DNA of 64,000 nt from Antennarius striatus (GCF_040054535.1 NC_090784.1:9549501-9613500), one strand, 5' to 3'; shown: positions 39,808 through 52,973, counted from the stretch's first letter. Notes: generated from the letters alone by a model not told the origin. Numbers and translations are program-made.

Positions 39808-42800
39808 TGAAGAGAAACACAAATGTGATGTAGTTGAATATGTGCAAATTAAACTGAAAAAACTGTATAATGAAACAAATCATTCAATATTTGAAAAACA
39901 AAATAGAATAGTATTAATTACTACAAGTAAGTAAATATAGGAGTCCATGTTTTCTTTTTTTAATCATCTTTCTGGAGCCCAAGGCCATGAGATATTTTAG
40001 GCTTCTTGGCATAGAAACCGCTGGTTAGCACAGTCTCCACATTCTGCTTCTGTCTTTGTTTTGCATTACTTACATGTATCTCCAGGACCTTACGTAATGT
40101 GTAGATTTAAATTTTGCATGATGTGAGTTGGCCAGAATTAATGATTGGTGCAAACAAAAATACCCATCTCCCACTTCCTGGTATGTTGATGAGAATGCTA
40201 TGTATTTCTATACACAGATCCTGCAGTTCTTTAAAATGTTTTATCTGCATTCCCTAAAAATGTGACTGGCTTTGTGTGGGCGTTAAACCACTGCCAGAGA
40301 ACCTCAGTCTCGTCATACAGTATGCCACCCAAGGCCATTGCTGTGCATCTTAACAGGGATCCTGCTGTACACAGTATCATCAGATTTCTGTCCTCCTTGA
40401 ATAACATACAATCTTCCTGTCCAAACACAAGCCATGTGCTGAGTGACAGTGATTTTTGAAAGCCAGAATCTGTTCTGGTTTCTGTTTGCTAGGGGTTTAG
40501 AGTGTCGTCCTGGCACATGGGAAATCTTCCAGAACTCTTGCGATCTGTCATTGGTGGGGAGAAGTGTGATGATCCTTGACATAAGAGAACTTATTAATCC
40601 CGTACTGCGAGAAATCTCCACCGCAAGTCAGAGCCCTGCTTCAAGCCTACTCCAGTGAAGAAATCAAAGCACTGTCAACAATTTACTTAGTATACCAAAA
40701 GTTCAATAGCTCACTACAAAAATTTGGCAGTATTGAATTTTTATTTATCACTGGCAAAATTTAGGTGCAGATAATATTAATTGCTTTATATACCATTGGT
40801 TTGTTAAATCTGCAGCAATACAACATGCAGTATTATATAAGATCACACACACATTACGCTGTCAGGAGCAAAATCAAGGGTTTCAATTTTAGCTTGAGAA
40901 GAAAGAATTTTCAATTTATCCAAAACATGAAAAGTGATTTGAATCAAATTCAAGATACTTGGTTTTCAGGTGATAGGAAGGTGAGACTATTTTTATTCCG
41001 AAAGGTAGCATAAACTGACAAATATAATTTAGTAAAAAAGTACCATATGTGCTTCTGAGACATAGCAAAATAAAAATCTATAACATTAAAAACTAAAGTT
41101 AATTTGTAATTTGTTTTTAGTTTGTGCAGTAATTTATTTATAACTATCCATAATTTATTAAACTGTAGTTCAGTGTAGGGTCCAGGCTGGGGCTAGTGTT
41201 CTGGGTGGAGTTTTCAGTGTTCTCAGAGATAGTGAATGAATGAAGAATACTTTAATAATCCCAAAGGAAAAGTATTCAGTGCCATCCTTAAAATCTGTTA
41301 GTGATCTTTCCTGACATCACTAAACTAAGATGCTGTGCCATTAACATTTTAAAACCACTTTGAACTCCATCGTATGACTCAATTAGCATTAGATGTAACA
41401 AAAGATACTTTTTTTTTTTTGGTCGTGTCCATGACCAGCTAGTAAAATTACAGCTGCACAATACAACACGTCCAGACACAATGGGTCACTCAGTGTGGAT
41501 CTGTCTCTGAAGTGGCTTTCTAATGTGAAGTAATGTGTGACTACAAGGATATCCTCATGTTGTTCTTAAAACTGTTTTGAAGAACTTCTATTCAATTTTT
41601 CAACTACTGGTCATATTTCATTGCCATGCAAGGAAACCAAAATCATTCTGTGAGGCCTACATTGAGACCTGCATGTTATTTCTCGGAGAGATCTCTCTCA
41701 AATGTATCAGTAGATTTTCAATCTCAGACCAGCTAAGCTTTATTGTTTTGTCATTGTAGATCTTCAGACTGTTTCCCTCCTTCATTCGGACTGGCCTGAA
41801 AGAAGTGTCCTTCACAATATAGAGAACCTGCAGAGGAGAAGACAGAAGAGGCTGTAAATTATATTTAAATAAATGCACGAGAAACCTGTGCACTCCAGGT
41901 TTATTATTTGATCTAAATGCATTTTGTGTGTCTTAGATGTGGTATGTTAGGTGCAGGCTCCAGTGACAGTCTGCTGGGTCCTAAAGACAATATAAAAGGC
42001 TCTCCTGCTTTACTGGATGCCAGAGAACTCCTTAAACACTTCACATCTGAAGGACTGCCTACAGGGGAGCTGCAACCTTTGGCTATCAATAGAGGGTATG
42101 TTTGGTATGGATTTGTGTTGAGAAGAATAATAATAGGAAATTTTAGATATCACCTGGCATTCCAAAGTAAGCACCTCCTGGAGCTTGTAAAGACACGCTG
42201 TTATGGACACATGCTACATAAATATAGTTCAGTTGAACAATCTCTGCTGATCTTTTTGTTATTCTCTACGAGGCCATAATGATTTTATGGTGATCATCAG
42301 CCTACAGCAGTGAGATCGCAGTTACATCTCTGAAATATTATCAAGAGAACAATAACAAAGAACTGTTTTCGGGAAGTGCTTATAACAGTTTGGGGTTTTT
42401 TTTAGTAAAAAATTGTGTTTGTGGTTTAATGAAAAGAGAAAAAAAATGATCTGCTACATATGGGTTTGTCCTCCCTCTCTCTTTCAGTACTAATGTGTTT
42501 CAGTTGTCTCCAGACCTTTCTCCTGGGAGAATCAGTCAGATGCCCTTCAGTAAAGCCTCAGCATCACACTACCATGGCATAGAGTGAGTTTCTCTATGGA
42601 CAGAGCACTTGGCTCCAGTAACTGGCCTTACACTTCACTGGTGTCGATGATATGGTCATGATGAACTGTCTCTGCTCTTTCTTTGTTTTTATTAGTCAAT
42701 GTGTCATTGGTTTTGTCTGTGTATCTAGATTCTGTATGGACAACCAGAGGTCCCTGGACCGCGACCAGGCCTTTATAAAACTCCAAGCCCGTCTGATTCG

Positions 42801-45800
42801 ACATGAGACTCAAACCACATGCTCCAAGGAACCCTGTGCCCTCCCCTTTGCCCACAGCCCTGCCCCTTCCCCTGTTGTGATGTCAGAACCAGGAAGTGTA
42901 TCTGATGGAGAGACTTTGCAGAATGCTGATGTGGCGAGACTCAAGCGCAGGTCATGGGATGTGGACATTATTGGTGGTTATCCTTGTAAGAGGTACAGCT
43001 TTTGTTACTGATGATCAGAAGCAAGAAAGGGTATGAATGGGCTGTACTGATGCAGTGTAATCAACTGTTTTCCGGTGTAGTTGTAGCTTCATTATCTCAT
43101 ACTACAGTAGCTGCAGAAGTTGACAAATGTCATGACAATTTTATTTACAAGCTGTAGAGCATAAACCAGAGATTCACCTATAAAACACTGAGAGAAGCTC
43201 AAAAGAACCAACTTACTAACATGTAAGGCCATCACCAAACTTATTTTTTCACTGAACCACTTTTAAGAAGAAAGCTGACAGTTTGGTAACAATTCATTGA
43301 TGTGTCTTTTTGTAGTGTTTTTTTTTTTTTAGGTTGTAGTGCATGGTGGGTCATCATCTTGTGTTAGTAATGGTTTATGATGTCTGTGTCTTTGTGTTTG
43401 TCTGAATGAATGGTCCAGGCTGGTGAAGTCAGAGAGCAGCGACTCTCTCTGTTCTCAGAGCAGTGGAAGTAGCGGCACACACCCTGTTATTAGGTCTCTA
43501 CGTCAACGGCCAAGCAGGTCTCAGTCCACTTCGTCTTCAGCATCAAGACAGGCATCCTCAGGTACATCAGAAATGTGCGAGCGGAAATGCGAAGGATCAA
43601 GTGATCCTTCCTTACACTGCATCAGTGATGTGCGGTGAGGTTCATAGCTGGTGAGGCACTGACTTCATCATAATCAGATTTACAAACATGAACCTACAGT
43701 GTAGTTTGTTCACCATTGAATTAGCAACAGTGAGTGGGTTCTGTTTAAAGTCTCATAGCAGAATTATTTACACATACAAACTGTAACACACAAATAAGCA
43801 CATTTGATTAAAAAACGTTATGTTGTTACCTACATATTTGTTACGTTTACTTATAAATGACGTCCATGTGCAGCTCTTTCTTAACAGAAAGCATTGACAA
43901 AATTTATGTGTTTTACTTATTATTAAGTAACCAAATTCATTATCTGTCAATTTCCCTTTATTGTGCATCCCTGGAAATTATTCGTATAATTTCAGTTACA
44001 GTATTTGCTTTTGTTCTTCCCCCACCCAGACCTGGTGATTCATCCCTCGGCTGACAAACATAAACCTCAACAGCCAAAGACGCATCAGGAACCAACAGAC
44101 GTTGAAAACCCCAAGGAGTCACGCTCCCAGAAACACAAAAGAGTAAGTGTTCACGTGTCTGTGTTTTATTTTGAAAAAAAACAGAATGACAAGTACTTTC
44201 AGATTCACAGATTTCTGCATTTTTGTTGTTTTATTTGTTTTTATCATACAGGCCAAAGTGTGGGAAGAAATGGTGGAAAGGTGGCATCTTATTTTTATTA
44301 AATATAAAATTCCCATAACGTGATTGCACATACTGAGATTGACTAAACATAGGAGGAAGTTACACAGCACAGCTCTCAGTTGATCTGGGTGAAAAACATC
44401 TCAGGAATAATTTTTCACCCATACCTCTGTCATAAAAAATAGAATTAAAATTAGTTTATACCTTCTGAAATTAAATGTAGTCAGACTACTTATCCTTAGA
44501 AATTACAGATTTAAGATGGAGTTTATGCTAATCCTGTATGCATCTCAAAAATGAGGAGTGAAAGCAAAAAAAAGCATCAAATGTTGTAATGATGTTGTAA
44601 CACAGCCAAGCAAAGTACTGTTTAAAAATAAGATGGAGAGATGAATGCACATTTTTATATCTATTAAGTTAGAAAAAAAGACTTTTTGAACACCAAATTT
44701 AATTTTTATACAGAAAATAATTACAGTACATCTGAAACAAACGATTACAACAATATATTCAATATATTCGATTACATTGCAGTTGTTTGAAGACTGCCTC
44801 ATTTATCACCATCATCTTGAAGTTTGCATCATAACTTCTCCTCAGCTGCTGGTTATCCTGGCCGATCTCCAACCCACTTTTCTCCAAATTGTCGCTACGT
44901 TTCTCCATTTTCTGTTATCTCTTCGCTTATTTTCTTCTCTTTTCTTTCTTGCCGCTATTTTTTATTTTTCTTCTTCGTCACAGGGGTTCAGCATTCGCTT
45001 TAAAGATATCTGGCGCCATCTAGCATTGTGAATGGGTATAATGTCTGGACCCCGAATGTGAGACGACCCCCACTTTTTCAGTCTTATTTCAATGCAAGAA
45101 ACACCGTCTCATATTCGGGCCAATAAGGTATTTGTGCAGTTTTCCCTTCATATGTCAGGTTGTTCAATCGGTTGAGGTTATTCGCTAAAGGACAGAAGTC
45201 ACTGAATGTAAAATGAATAGCAATTTAACATAAACCATTTATTTGGTGGGGAGGTGTGGAAGACCAGTATTGTTTATTAGCTAAACACTTCCTGATACCT
45301 GATATTAAGTCACACAAGTTACTGAGCAAAGGAGGAACTTACTGATCTGAGCCATGCTACTGCTGGTCTGGTACCTACAGCTATTAACTACTGTATGTAT
45401 TCATGTCACTCTCTTTCTAGGACGTGCCCCCCAGTTGGACTGAGTAGCATGCACAGCAAACATGTTAACGCATTAGATTATTAAATTAACCAAAGGACAG
45501 TTACCATGTTGTTTACTTCATTGATTCTTGATTTGTGGAAAGCACATTAAAATGAAACTTGAATTTGTAAAAAATAGACATAAATCTGAGAATAACTTCA
45601 GAAAATGTAAAAGGCAGACATTAGTGTTAGGGCTTCATGTATGTGCAGGAAGAGGCTGCAAGAAAGTTAAGAATGAGGAAGCATAGATGCTGTTCGTAAA
45701 ACAAAATTCGAGCTCAGCTCAGCATTCAGTGTCCGATCACTGACATCAAACAGGACACCTTCAAAAGTTCAAAGACGGAAATCGTTGCTATATTCCAAAG

Positions 45801-47869
45801 TCCTCAAAGTCACATGAACCAGAAATGACTCCTCCTCTTTTTAGTACTTATTTTCATCCTATGGCCGTCTCATCGCTCTATAACATCTCGGGGGACTTCT
45901 TCTCACTTCTGAAAATGGTATCATGTTAACACGCTGCTGGATTGTTGTTTTTGTCTTGTTTTTCAACGGGAGTAACTCCTTTCTGTTTTCTACGTTCCCA
46001 TTACTAGAATTTCTGAAATTGGTGGTATCTCACCAGATTTTAAAAAAAGGTCACACTGTGTTCTAGTTTGTTGCAGTGGTCAAAAGCAAATAGCTCTGCT
46101 CTGATTAATCCGACTTATTGACAAGTCAGCCAGTGCTTGTTTGGCCCGTTTGAAACAGGAAACAGGTGTCTGGCTGCTTAGGAATGTTCTCCTACTAATA
46201 CATATCCTCTGTTAAACTGGACAGTATTGTAGCCCAGTCACTGTGGGCAGTATCGTCATGCTATTCACCCATCTTTCATGTTTCAAAGTATCACACACAA
46301 TGTTTGTCTTTCATTTCATTCCACAAAAAGTGATTGAAATCTTGAAAGTCTATTAAAATCAAAATTAGATGCATGCACACTGTCATGATGAGCGTAAAGT
46401 ACAATCTTTGCCAGTTATGTATACTACATGTGCTGTGAATTCGTCCACACCCATCATGCCTCGAGAAGGTCAACAACCTTACAATTAGAATTAAATAAAA
46501 AGCTAGCATTACTTAAAGCATCTGTTTTGACCTGTTAAACCAACCATTTGAACGTCACTGTGATGGTCTGTGAACTGAAGACAATAGAAATTCCATTATT
46601 TGTTTTTTATATACTGGTAAATCTCCTCCTCACATTAAAAAAGAAATGCCACACGTGTGTGGACATATTGTTACAACAAACACAAACCTGCACATTGTTT
46701 TTTCTGTCCCGTGTTTAGCTCGCAATCTGCTTCCTGACCTTCACTTGTTCTGATTTGTGATTGCTGTGCAAACGGGCTTATCAGCCAAACTCAAGTGTAG
46801 AAATGAACAGTTGGTGTGACTCGGAAATAATGATAGCAGTTTATTTGGGACAGAGATTAAAAGCTGCCTTTCCTCCCACTCATGAGACTGAGTGGCACAG
46901 ATGATTCCTTGCAGTAATTTATTGTTTCCTTACATCAGTTGCTGTGAGAAGATTAAAGGTATATCTATTTATTCCAGGAATTTCTTTTCCCCGTGGACAC
47001 AACCAATATAATATTTCTTACCTATTCATGCTGTGAATAGAAAAAGCGTGCAAATCTGTGCAGGACATCAAAAGTCGAGACATTTTGACATCCCCGCTTC
47101 TGAAAAGAGAACCATGCTAAGAATAGTCTCTTTGAAATGAGCTAGCATAAGGTGATTGGGGAATAAGCACAACTACATTTAATGATTTAACAATTGTGCT
47201 TACATTAAATTATCTGTGTCTCTCGTTTGTCTTCTCAGATGCTCTTGGAGGTGGTAGCTACAACACTGCAACAACACGGGATCAGTACAGAGCATGAGTG
47301 CTTTGAGGCCTGCAGGCAAAGACTGTTTGATATCTCCAAATTTTATCTCAAGGTTAGTCTTCTTGTGGCCCACACACAGTCAGTGCTGTCCTCCTTTTCT
47401 GTATTCTGAACCTTAAAGCATCAAGGACTTGTAGTGCAATTTTTGAACATATGTTGCATTTTTCAAATCTATGCAAAAAATGAAGTCTGTAATAGTTTAA
47501 AGACACCGTTTGTCTGTTTTGCTATTTTCCATTATGCACAAGTTTTTGTATTTCTTCTTGGACAGAGGTATGCGCTCCATTAAGTACCATTATAGATAAT
47601 ATATCTGTTTCGACACCCTTACGTATGTAGAGCCTACATGAGGATATCTGCCACCACAAGTGATCCTTCTCTTTCTTTGTTTGATCCCAGGATCTGAAGA
47701 CGTCTCGGGGTCTCCATGAGGAAATGAAGAAGGCCGCATGCAACAACGTCAAGCAGGTAAAACCGCTGAACGCCAATGGAACATTTCTCCCCAACCTGAA
47801 CTTTTAAAGGTTTATTTCATGTCTTTGTAGGTCATTGAATGGGTGTTAGAGAAGGCCTCAAAGAAGTAA
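18700..47869 (+). CDS. mtbp: mtbp, MDM2-binding protein / Treslin partner (23 coding exons)
   Basis: Exons: 18700-18766, 19050-19133, 19220-19293, 19953-20101, 20663-20721, 21936-22080, 23118-23232, 29876-29992, 32951-33045, 33477-33543, 33755-33872, 34844-35023, 37441-37551, 38843-39007, 41760-41853, 41937-42095, 42488-42583, 42729-42992, 43419-43561, 44030-44142, 47239-47352, 47691-47756, 47831-47869. GT-AG junctions keep one frame: 2634 nt, 877 aa (human about 904). The start MDRY matches the family. Conserved blocks in order: [128 protein letters not shown] and the C-terminus [16 protein letters not shown] works with Treslin (TICRR) in replication-origin firing and also binds MDM2. The C-terminal 160 residues are basic and serine-rich, then strongly conserved. 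Intron 7 is the largest (6.6 kb). No broken exon was seen. Confidence 0.95.
22328..22341 (+). promoter_or_regulatory. CTCF-type motif in mtbp intron 6
   Basis: CCACTAGATGGCGG fits the consensus CCASYAGRKGGCRS at every position. A motif match alone does not show binding. Confidence 0.45.
22617..22660 (+). repeat. LINE/SINE 3' tail fragment, plus strand
   Basis: CACTGTGGGACTAATAAAGT followed by a TAA-rich run is the typical 3' tail of fish non-LTR elements. It abuts the opposite-strand tail of the next SINE. Confidence 0.55.
22681..22998 (-). repeat. SINE family 2 copy lacking the head (mtbp intron 6)
   Basis: Minus-oriented, with tail AATTTCCCCATGAGGGATCG (22700-22681), the palindrome CAGGCCCC ... 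GGGGCCTG (22769-22806) and the body block GTGACGG / TTGAGCAAGGTGCCGTCCCC. It ends before the A and B boxes. Confidence 0.8.
24870..24915 (+). repeat. LINE/SINE 3' tail fragment
   Basis: AAATTTCCCCACTGTGGGAC followed by AATAAAGGATTATTATC, the same tail type as in the SINE family 2 copies; the element body upstream is not recognisable. Confidence 0.55.
27598..27975 (-). repeat. SINE family 1 copy with tRNA-like head (mtbp intron 7)
   Basis: Most complete family 1 copy here. Minus-strand A box TGGCGCAGTGG at 27960-27950, B box GGTTCCAGTCC at 27916-27906 (one base off consensus), then 'cgcatgctctccccgt', the aggtgggagg block and 'gaggcgggggacactcc'. It ends in a (TCAG)n-like tail at about 27605-27620. 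Confidence 0.85.
28060..29045 (+). pseudogene. Dead Tc1-like transposase (mtbp intron 7)
   Basis: The plus strand at 28771-29045 reads as the C-terminal part of a Tc1 transposase: [20 protein letters not shown] with the second catalytic aspartate, then [20 protein letters not shown] with the third catalytic acidic residue. Upstream, DNA similar to the N-terminal helix-turn-helix part can be traced from about 28100 (gtgttctttgtttaac, ggcagccaagaccaggaaga), but stops and frameshifts break it. I could not find clear terminal inverted repeats. Not functional. Confidence 0.8.
31975..31995. repeat. (CA)n abutting a SINE
   Basis: Short CA run directly beside the SINE family 1 head fragment. Confidence 0.85.
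31996..32070 (-). repeat. SINE family 1 tRNA-like head only (mtbp intron 8)
   Basis: Minus strand: A box TGGCGCAGTGG at 32067-32057 and a perfect B box GGTTCGAGTCC at 32023-32013. The body is missing; a CA run replaces it. It is a SINE piece, not a tRNA gene, because no cloverleaf closes. Confidence 0.8.
34290..34753. repeat. Unclassified non-autonomous element (mtbp intron 11)
   Basis: The left part repeats the phrase 'tcgtaagtcaaac' / 'ttcgtaacttaaat', and the right part has 'ctcgtatctcaaaaaac' and 'ttgtatgtcaatcagc'. This pattern resembles a widespread non-autonomous repeat with CGTA-rich ends. No protein is encoded. It ends just before a perfect hairpin at 34754-34800. Confidence 0.5.
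34754..34800. other. Perfect 16-bp hairpin upstream of mtbp exon 12
   Basis: TGACAAAATAGGAATA (34754-34769) and its exact complement (34785-34800) enclose a 15-nt loop. Exon 12 starts at 34844, so the hairpin sits 43 bp upstream of the acceptor, in the branch-point neighbourhood. Confidence 0.85.
35330..35480 (-). repeat. SINE family 1 body fragment (mtbp intron 12)
   Basis: Contains 'cagccacttatccg', 'ggcaagaggtggggttcatcc' and 'acaagtcaccagcacattgc', the minus-strand order of the family 1 body. The tail end forms a small inverted repeat (35320-35351). Confidence 0.7.
35660..35880. repeat. Unclassified interspersed repeat (mtbp intron 12)
   Basis: The phrase 'ggcaagaagctgtttctgag' followed by 'gaacatgtggtatcc...' resembles a dispersed teleost repeat. 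No intact reading frame. Confidence 0.45.
39205..39248. other. Perfect 18-bp hairpin in mtbp intron 14
   Basis: TTTCAGAGCTTTTAATTA (39205-39222) and its exact complement (39231-39248) flank an 8-nt centre, which can add one G-T and one C-G pair. The stem is too short for a typical microRNA precursor. Confidence 0.85.
39776..39805. repeat. (TA)n microsatellite
   Basis: Pure TA run of about 14 units in mtbp intron 14. Confidence 0.9.
40585..40620 (-). repeat. LINE/SINE 3' tail fragment
   Basis: On the minus strand GAGATTTCTCGCAGTACGGG followed by ATTAATAAG matches the tail pattern of the SINE family 2 and LINE remnants in this window, with substitutions. Confidence 0.4.
41245..41275 (-). repeat. 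LINE/SINE 3' tail fragment
   Basis: On the minus strand 'ttttcctttgggattattaa' plus AGTATTC matches the same tail type. Confidence 0.4.
44777..45130 (-). mobile_element. Possible pogo/Tigger-like DNA transposon 5' fragment (mtbp intron 20)
   Basis: The minus strand starts with an end-like sequence (ataccttattggcccgaata at about 45128), then 'agacgacccccac'-type sequence, and reads [19 protein letters not shown] at about 44850-44790. The pattern S-Y-x-A-x-F-K-x-x-V-I is that of CENP-B/pogo helix-turn-helix N-termini. The frame then ends. Assignment rests on this short motif only. Confidence 0.45.
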
Positions 47870-48276
47870 AGATGGACAGAAAGGACACGAGGAGAACCAG
47901 ATTTTGCGTCATATATGAACAGATTTCCTCATATCGAGGTGTTTACTTTTATATCATTCAGCATTTATTACAGTTTTAACGAATGTACCCCTTTACTAAA
48001 TTTTTATTTTACGATTTTTTTTATCAGATACTTAATGCTTTTTTTCATTTTGTTTTTTTGTATGCTCCCACTCGAGTGGCAGTGGTCTCAAGTCTTGAAA
48101 CAAGAGTTATCCTCTCTTTGTTCACTGAGAGGCCATGAAGGCTTCGTGTCTTGTAGGTTAAACGGGCTTTGAAGTTACTTGGGACACATTTTGTTTTTAA
48201 ATGCAATATTAATTTAATAGCTTCATCCAATGTAAATATTTTACTTTTGTATTTCACATTTTGCCAATTGTAACAC

Positions 48277-48282
48277 AATAAA
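48277..48282 (+). terminator. mtbp polyadenylation signal
   Basis: AATAAA 408 bp after the mtbp stop, followed by a GT/T-rich stretch (gtgtttttgaatctctttt), a typical downstream element. Confidence 0.7.
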
Positions 48283-48299
48283 GTGTTTTTGAATCTCTT

Positions 48300-50300
48300 T
48301 TGTGCTCTATTTCTGATTATATCTCGAGCTGATATGAGTCTGCCTGTTCTGTCTCTAAGAATTATGTATCACAGTATCAGTGCTGATGACTAATAGTATC
48401 TGGATGGTCGCTGCTATTCAGACAAAGACAAGCTTCAGATCAACGACACTTGTTTATCACCAGTGAAGACTGTTCAGCCAAGTGTTAACACTTCTGGGTC
48501 ACCCTGATGGGAATCAATTTTGAACCCTTGCTTTCAGTCGATCCACTACCATCAATGCTTGTGTGTTTCTATCACATTCAAACACAACACGGCACCACGG
48601 ACACATTTTCCGACAAGTTGAACTTCCTACCTGAAGATGACAGAAGTTCATGTTTTTATTCTTACTTGGAAAATTAATCCGATTTCAAAAAGATGTACGT
48701 ATGTGATTTTCTTCAATGCATGACTACAGACCAATTTCAGTTTAGCCAAATAATGTTGAAGACAAACTGATTTGTAACTCTTTACATGTTCATGATATAT
48801 TAAGATAAAAATAGTTCAGGATAATGAAAAAGAATACCTTCCAAAGCTATAAAACAAAGATATCATAGATATACCATATTTGCTGAATTGTACAACACAG
48901 ACTGTTGTGTTTCTGTTCTCCACAGCAGTGATGTGCACTTTAAAGGTAATAAAGGGTGTGTAAACCTCATGACCTGATATTTTTATGACTATCCATCAGC
49001 TTGTGGAAACAGCATTGACAGTACAGATAAAGAAAATGCATTCTCTACAAGTGCTGCTTGTATCACAAGAGATAATACAGGCTAGACTACATCATGCATC
49101 TGAGTCACATAAAAACTTCAGTAGAAAACGACCAGAAAAGGAAATGGAGGAGATGACACCAAATGTCTCTGGTCCCTGGTATAAAATCATAAATACAATT
49201 TAGCGTTTGTCTCCAATGATATGTGTGAGACTTCAAATCTACAACCAAATATGACTGCCTTTAATTTCCTATGTTTTAAACTCAGATTTCTTGGTTTTAA
49301 TACCTGGACACTAAATGACAATTTATTCTGTGGGCCCATTAAATGATACAGACACTAAGATGAATTGGCCATCTGCTGTCTCTGCTGCTTGTTACAAGAT
49401 GTAAAATAAGTGTTAGGAATGGCTGTGGGAGGTGACCATCCCGAACACTCAAAATTTCTACTTAGATTTAAAGAGAGATGATTGGAAAATATTCCAGTAA
49501 CAGCTAATTATCAAGCAAGCTTTTATCTGCGAGGGAAGGAAAACGTGTGCTCATGACACATTCCAAGTTCTGATTTTGTGATGATCATGAAAATACTCGT
49601 GAGTTTTTTGTCCTTTATTATCTGACTTCCGTTGAAGAGAAAGCTGTTTTTCAGTCATTTGATAATTGCAGTTTTCTGTTTTCCACTGAAAACTCAAACA
49701 AGCTTTGACATGAGGCCACTGAAACAAAGACGATAAGAAGCAGGCAATGGGATGACAAACCTGAACAGCAAAATCCACAACAGAAGGTGTGTGGAGAGAT
49801 AGAGTTGGAACTGGCATGGAGGCTAAATAGAGCCACGCCTGTGAGCTAGTTCATCCAGACAACTGGAGCTGTGCAAAGTGCACACAGTGTTCATGAGAGG
49901 CCACAACCTCCTTAAGCTTCACCTTTAATGCTGACAATAATGCTTGTCAGTTTTAAATGTTGATGTTCTTTTTGTAGGAACTGATTACAAACACACCAGT
50001 TGCTTCTCCCCTTAATGATCTGGTGCCATTGGTCTCACAGAATAAAGCCCTTTTAATTATTATAATGATTAACTCCGGTACAGTCATGGACGTGTTATTA
50101 TAGATGACAATGTTTAGCTCACAGATGTGCAGACAGAAAATTCAGGGGCATCTTCTCCCTCATTTTGGATCTATTTCCATAATACAGTGACGCACAGTGC
50201 GACGCCACCATCAGCTTTTTAATGTTGTGCACTTTTAGTGGAAATACATTGTTTTTAAGGTGAGGGAAATCACTGGGGCATTTTCAGCTTCCAAGAATTG
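48300..50300. other. Intergenic stretch without recognisable features
   Basis: Between mtbp and the 50.3-kb repeat I see only short, unconserved open frames. No RNA gene or repeat family is recognised. Confidence 0.5.
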
Positions 50301-50309
50301 TGTACAGAT

Positions 50310-50815
50310 CCAATCCAGTCCAATCCAAACTTTATTTGTTGAGCACTTTACCACAACCGCAGTCGACCAAAGTGCTGTACAGGCGAATGAATAAAAAAGA
50401 ACAAACATTATAGATAAAAGACAAAATGGCTCAAATATTAAAAGTAAAGTTAATCAATTAAAAACATAAAATATGGATAAAAACAGAAGCAAATAATCAG
50501 AGCAATAAAAATTAAGATAAAAAAGATAAGACAAAATAAAATCTGGTGTCTATCTAGATGTTAAAAGCCAAGGAAAAGAGGTAGGTCTTCACACGAGATT
50601 TAAAAACAGACAGAGAAGAGGCCTGTCTGATTTGCTGAGGCAGATTATTCCACAATTTGGGTGCCACAACAGCAAAGGCACAGTCCCCTCTGAGATTCCG
50701 TTTGGTTTTAGGCACATTCAGGAGCAGCTGATCAGCTGACCTGAGAGAGCGAGCAGGTACATAGGGGTGTAGAAGCTCAGAGAGGTAAGGTGGGGCAAAT
50801 CAGATCACAGAATAA
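50310..50815. repeat. Unclassified interspersed repeat
   Basis: Begins with 'actttatttgttgagcactt' and 'accaaagtgctgtacagg', followed by an A-rich middle and 'cacagtcccctctgagattc'. This resembles a dispersed teleost repeat with a recognisable start but no intact protein. It ends in shuffled short repeats at about 50818. Confidence 0.5.
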
Positions 50816-50849
50816 AGTTACAGATCCAGATTGCAAGATCCAGATTACA

Positions 50850-51590
50850 GATCCAGATTGCAAGGATTACAGATCCTTGCAACATGGGGCCGTGCATTAT
50901 CTTGCTGAAACATGAGGTGATGTTCATGGATGTCTGGTACAACAATGGGCCTCAGGATCTCATCACGGTATCTCTGTGTATTCAAAATGCCATCAATAAA
51001 ATGCACCTGTGTTCTTCGTCCATAACAGATGCCTGCCCATGCCATAACCACCACCACGGGCCACTCGATCCACAACATTGACATCAGCAAAGCGCTCACC
51101 CACACGGCGCCACACACGCTGTCTGCCATCTGCCCTGAAAAATGTAAACCGAGATTCATCCGTGAAGAGAACACCTCTCCAACGTGCCAGACGCCATCAA
51201 ATGTGAGCATTTGCCCACTCAAGTCTGTTATGGCGACGATCTGGAGTCAGGTTAAGACCCCGATGAGGACGACGAGCATGCAGTTGAGCTTCCCTGAGTG
51301 ACAGTTTGTGCAGAAATTGTTTGAAACCAATTGTTTCAGCAGCTGTCTGAGTGGCTGGTCTCAGACGATCTTGGAGGTGAACCTGCTGGATGTGGAGGTC
51401 CTGGGCTGGTGTGGTTACACGTGGTCTGCGGTTGTTAGGCTGGTTGGATGTACTGCCATATTCTCTGGAACGCCTCTTGAGATGGCTTATGGTGGAGAAA
51501 TGAACATTCAATGCACGAGCAACAGATCTGGTTGACATTCCCGCTGTCAGCATGCCAATTGCACGCTCCCTCAATGCTTGATCTCGCCTC
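50850..51590 (-). pseudogene. Dead Tc1-like transposase
   Basis: On the minus strand the N-terminal helix-turn-helix part is open from 51574 (RSVARALNVHFSTISHLKRR, then QPNNRRPRVTTPAQD). After a stop near 51197 a different frame carries VLFTDESRF (second catalytic aspartate region, about 51165), and a further shift leads to VHFIDGILNTQRYRDEILRP and QQDNARPHVARIC (about 50870). The last third with the final catalytic residue is missing. At least two frameshifts and a 3' truncation make it non-functional. It keeps parts that the 28-kb Tc1 has lost, but they are different copies. Confidence 0.85.
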
Positions 51591-51719
51591 TCATTCTCAT
51601 GTTGAGATCCCTATAAACATAAGTGAAATAAGGTTTGTCACGCAAGACATTTTTGCATTTACTGAATATTGTGGCACAGGTGTGTACAGGGTGGGACACT
51701 GATTCAACAGCAGATATTT

Positions 51720-52973
<1,254 letters not shown>

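Noticed and set aside
40231..40660. Overlapping open frames on both strands in mtbp intron 14
   Set aside because: No homology, no splice phase fit with mtbp exons, and they overlap a retroelement tail fragment.
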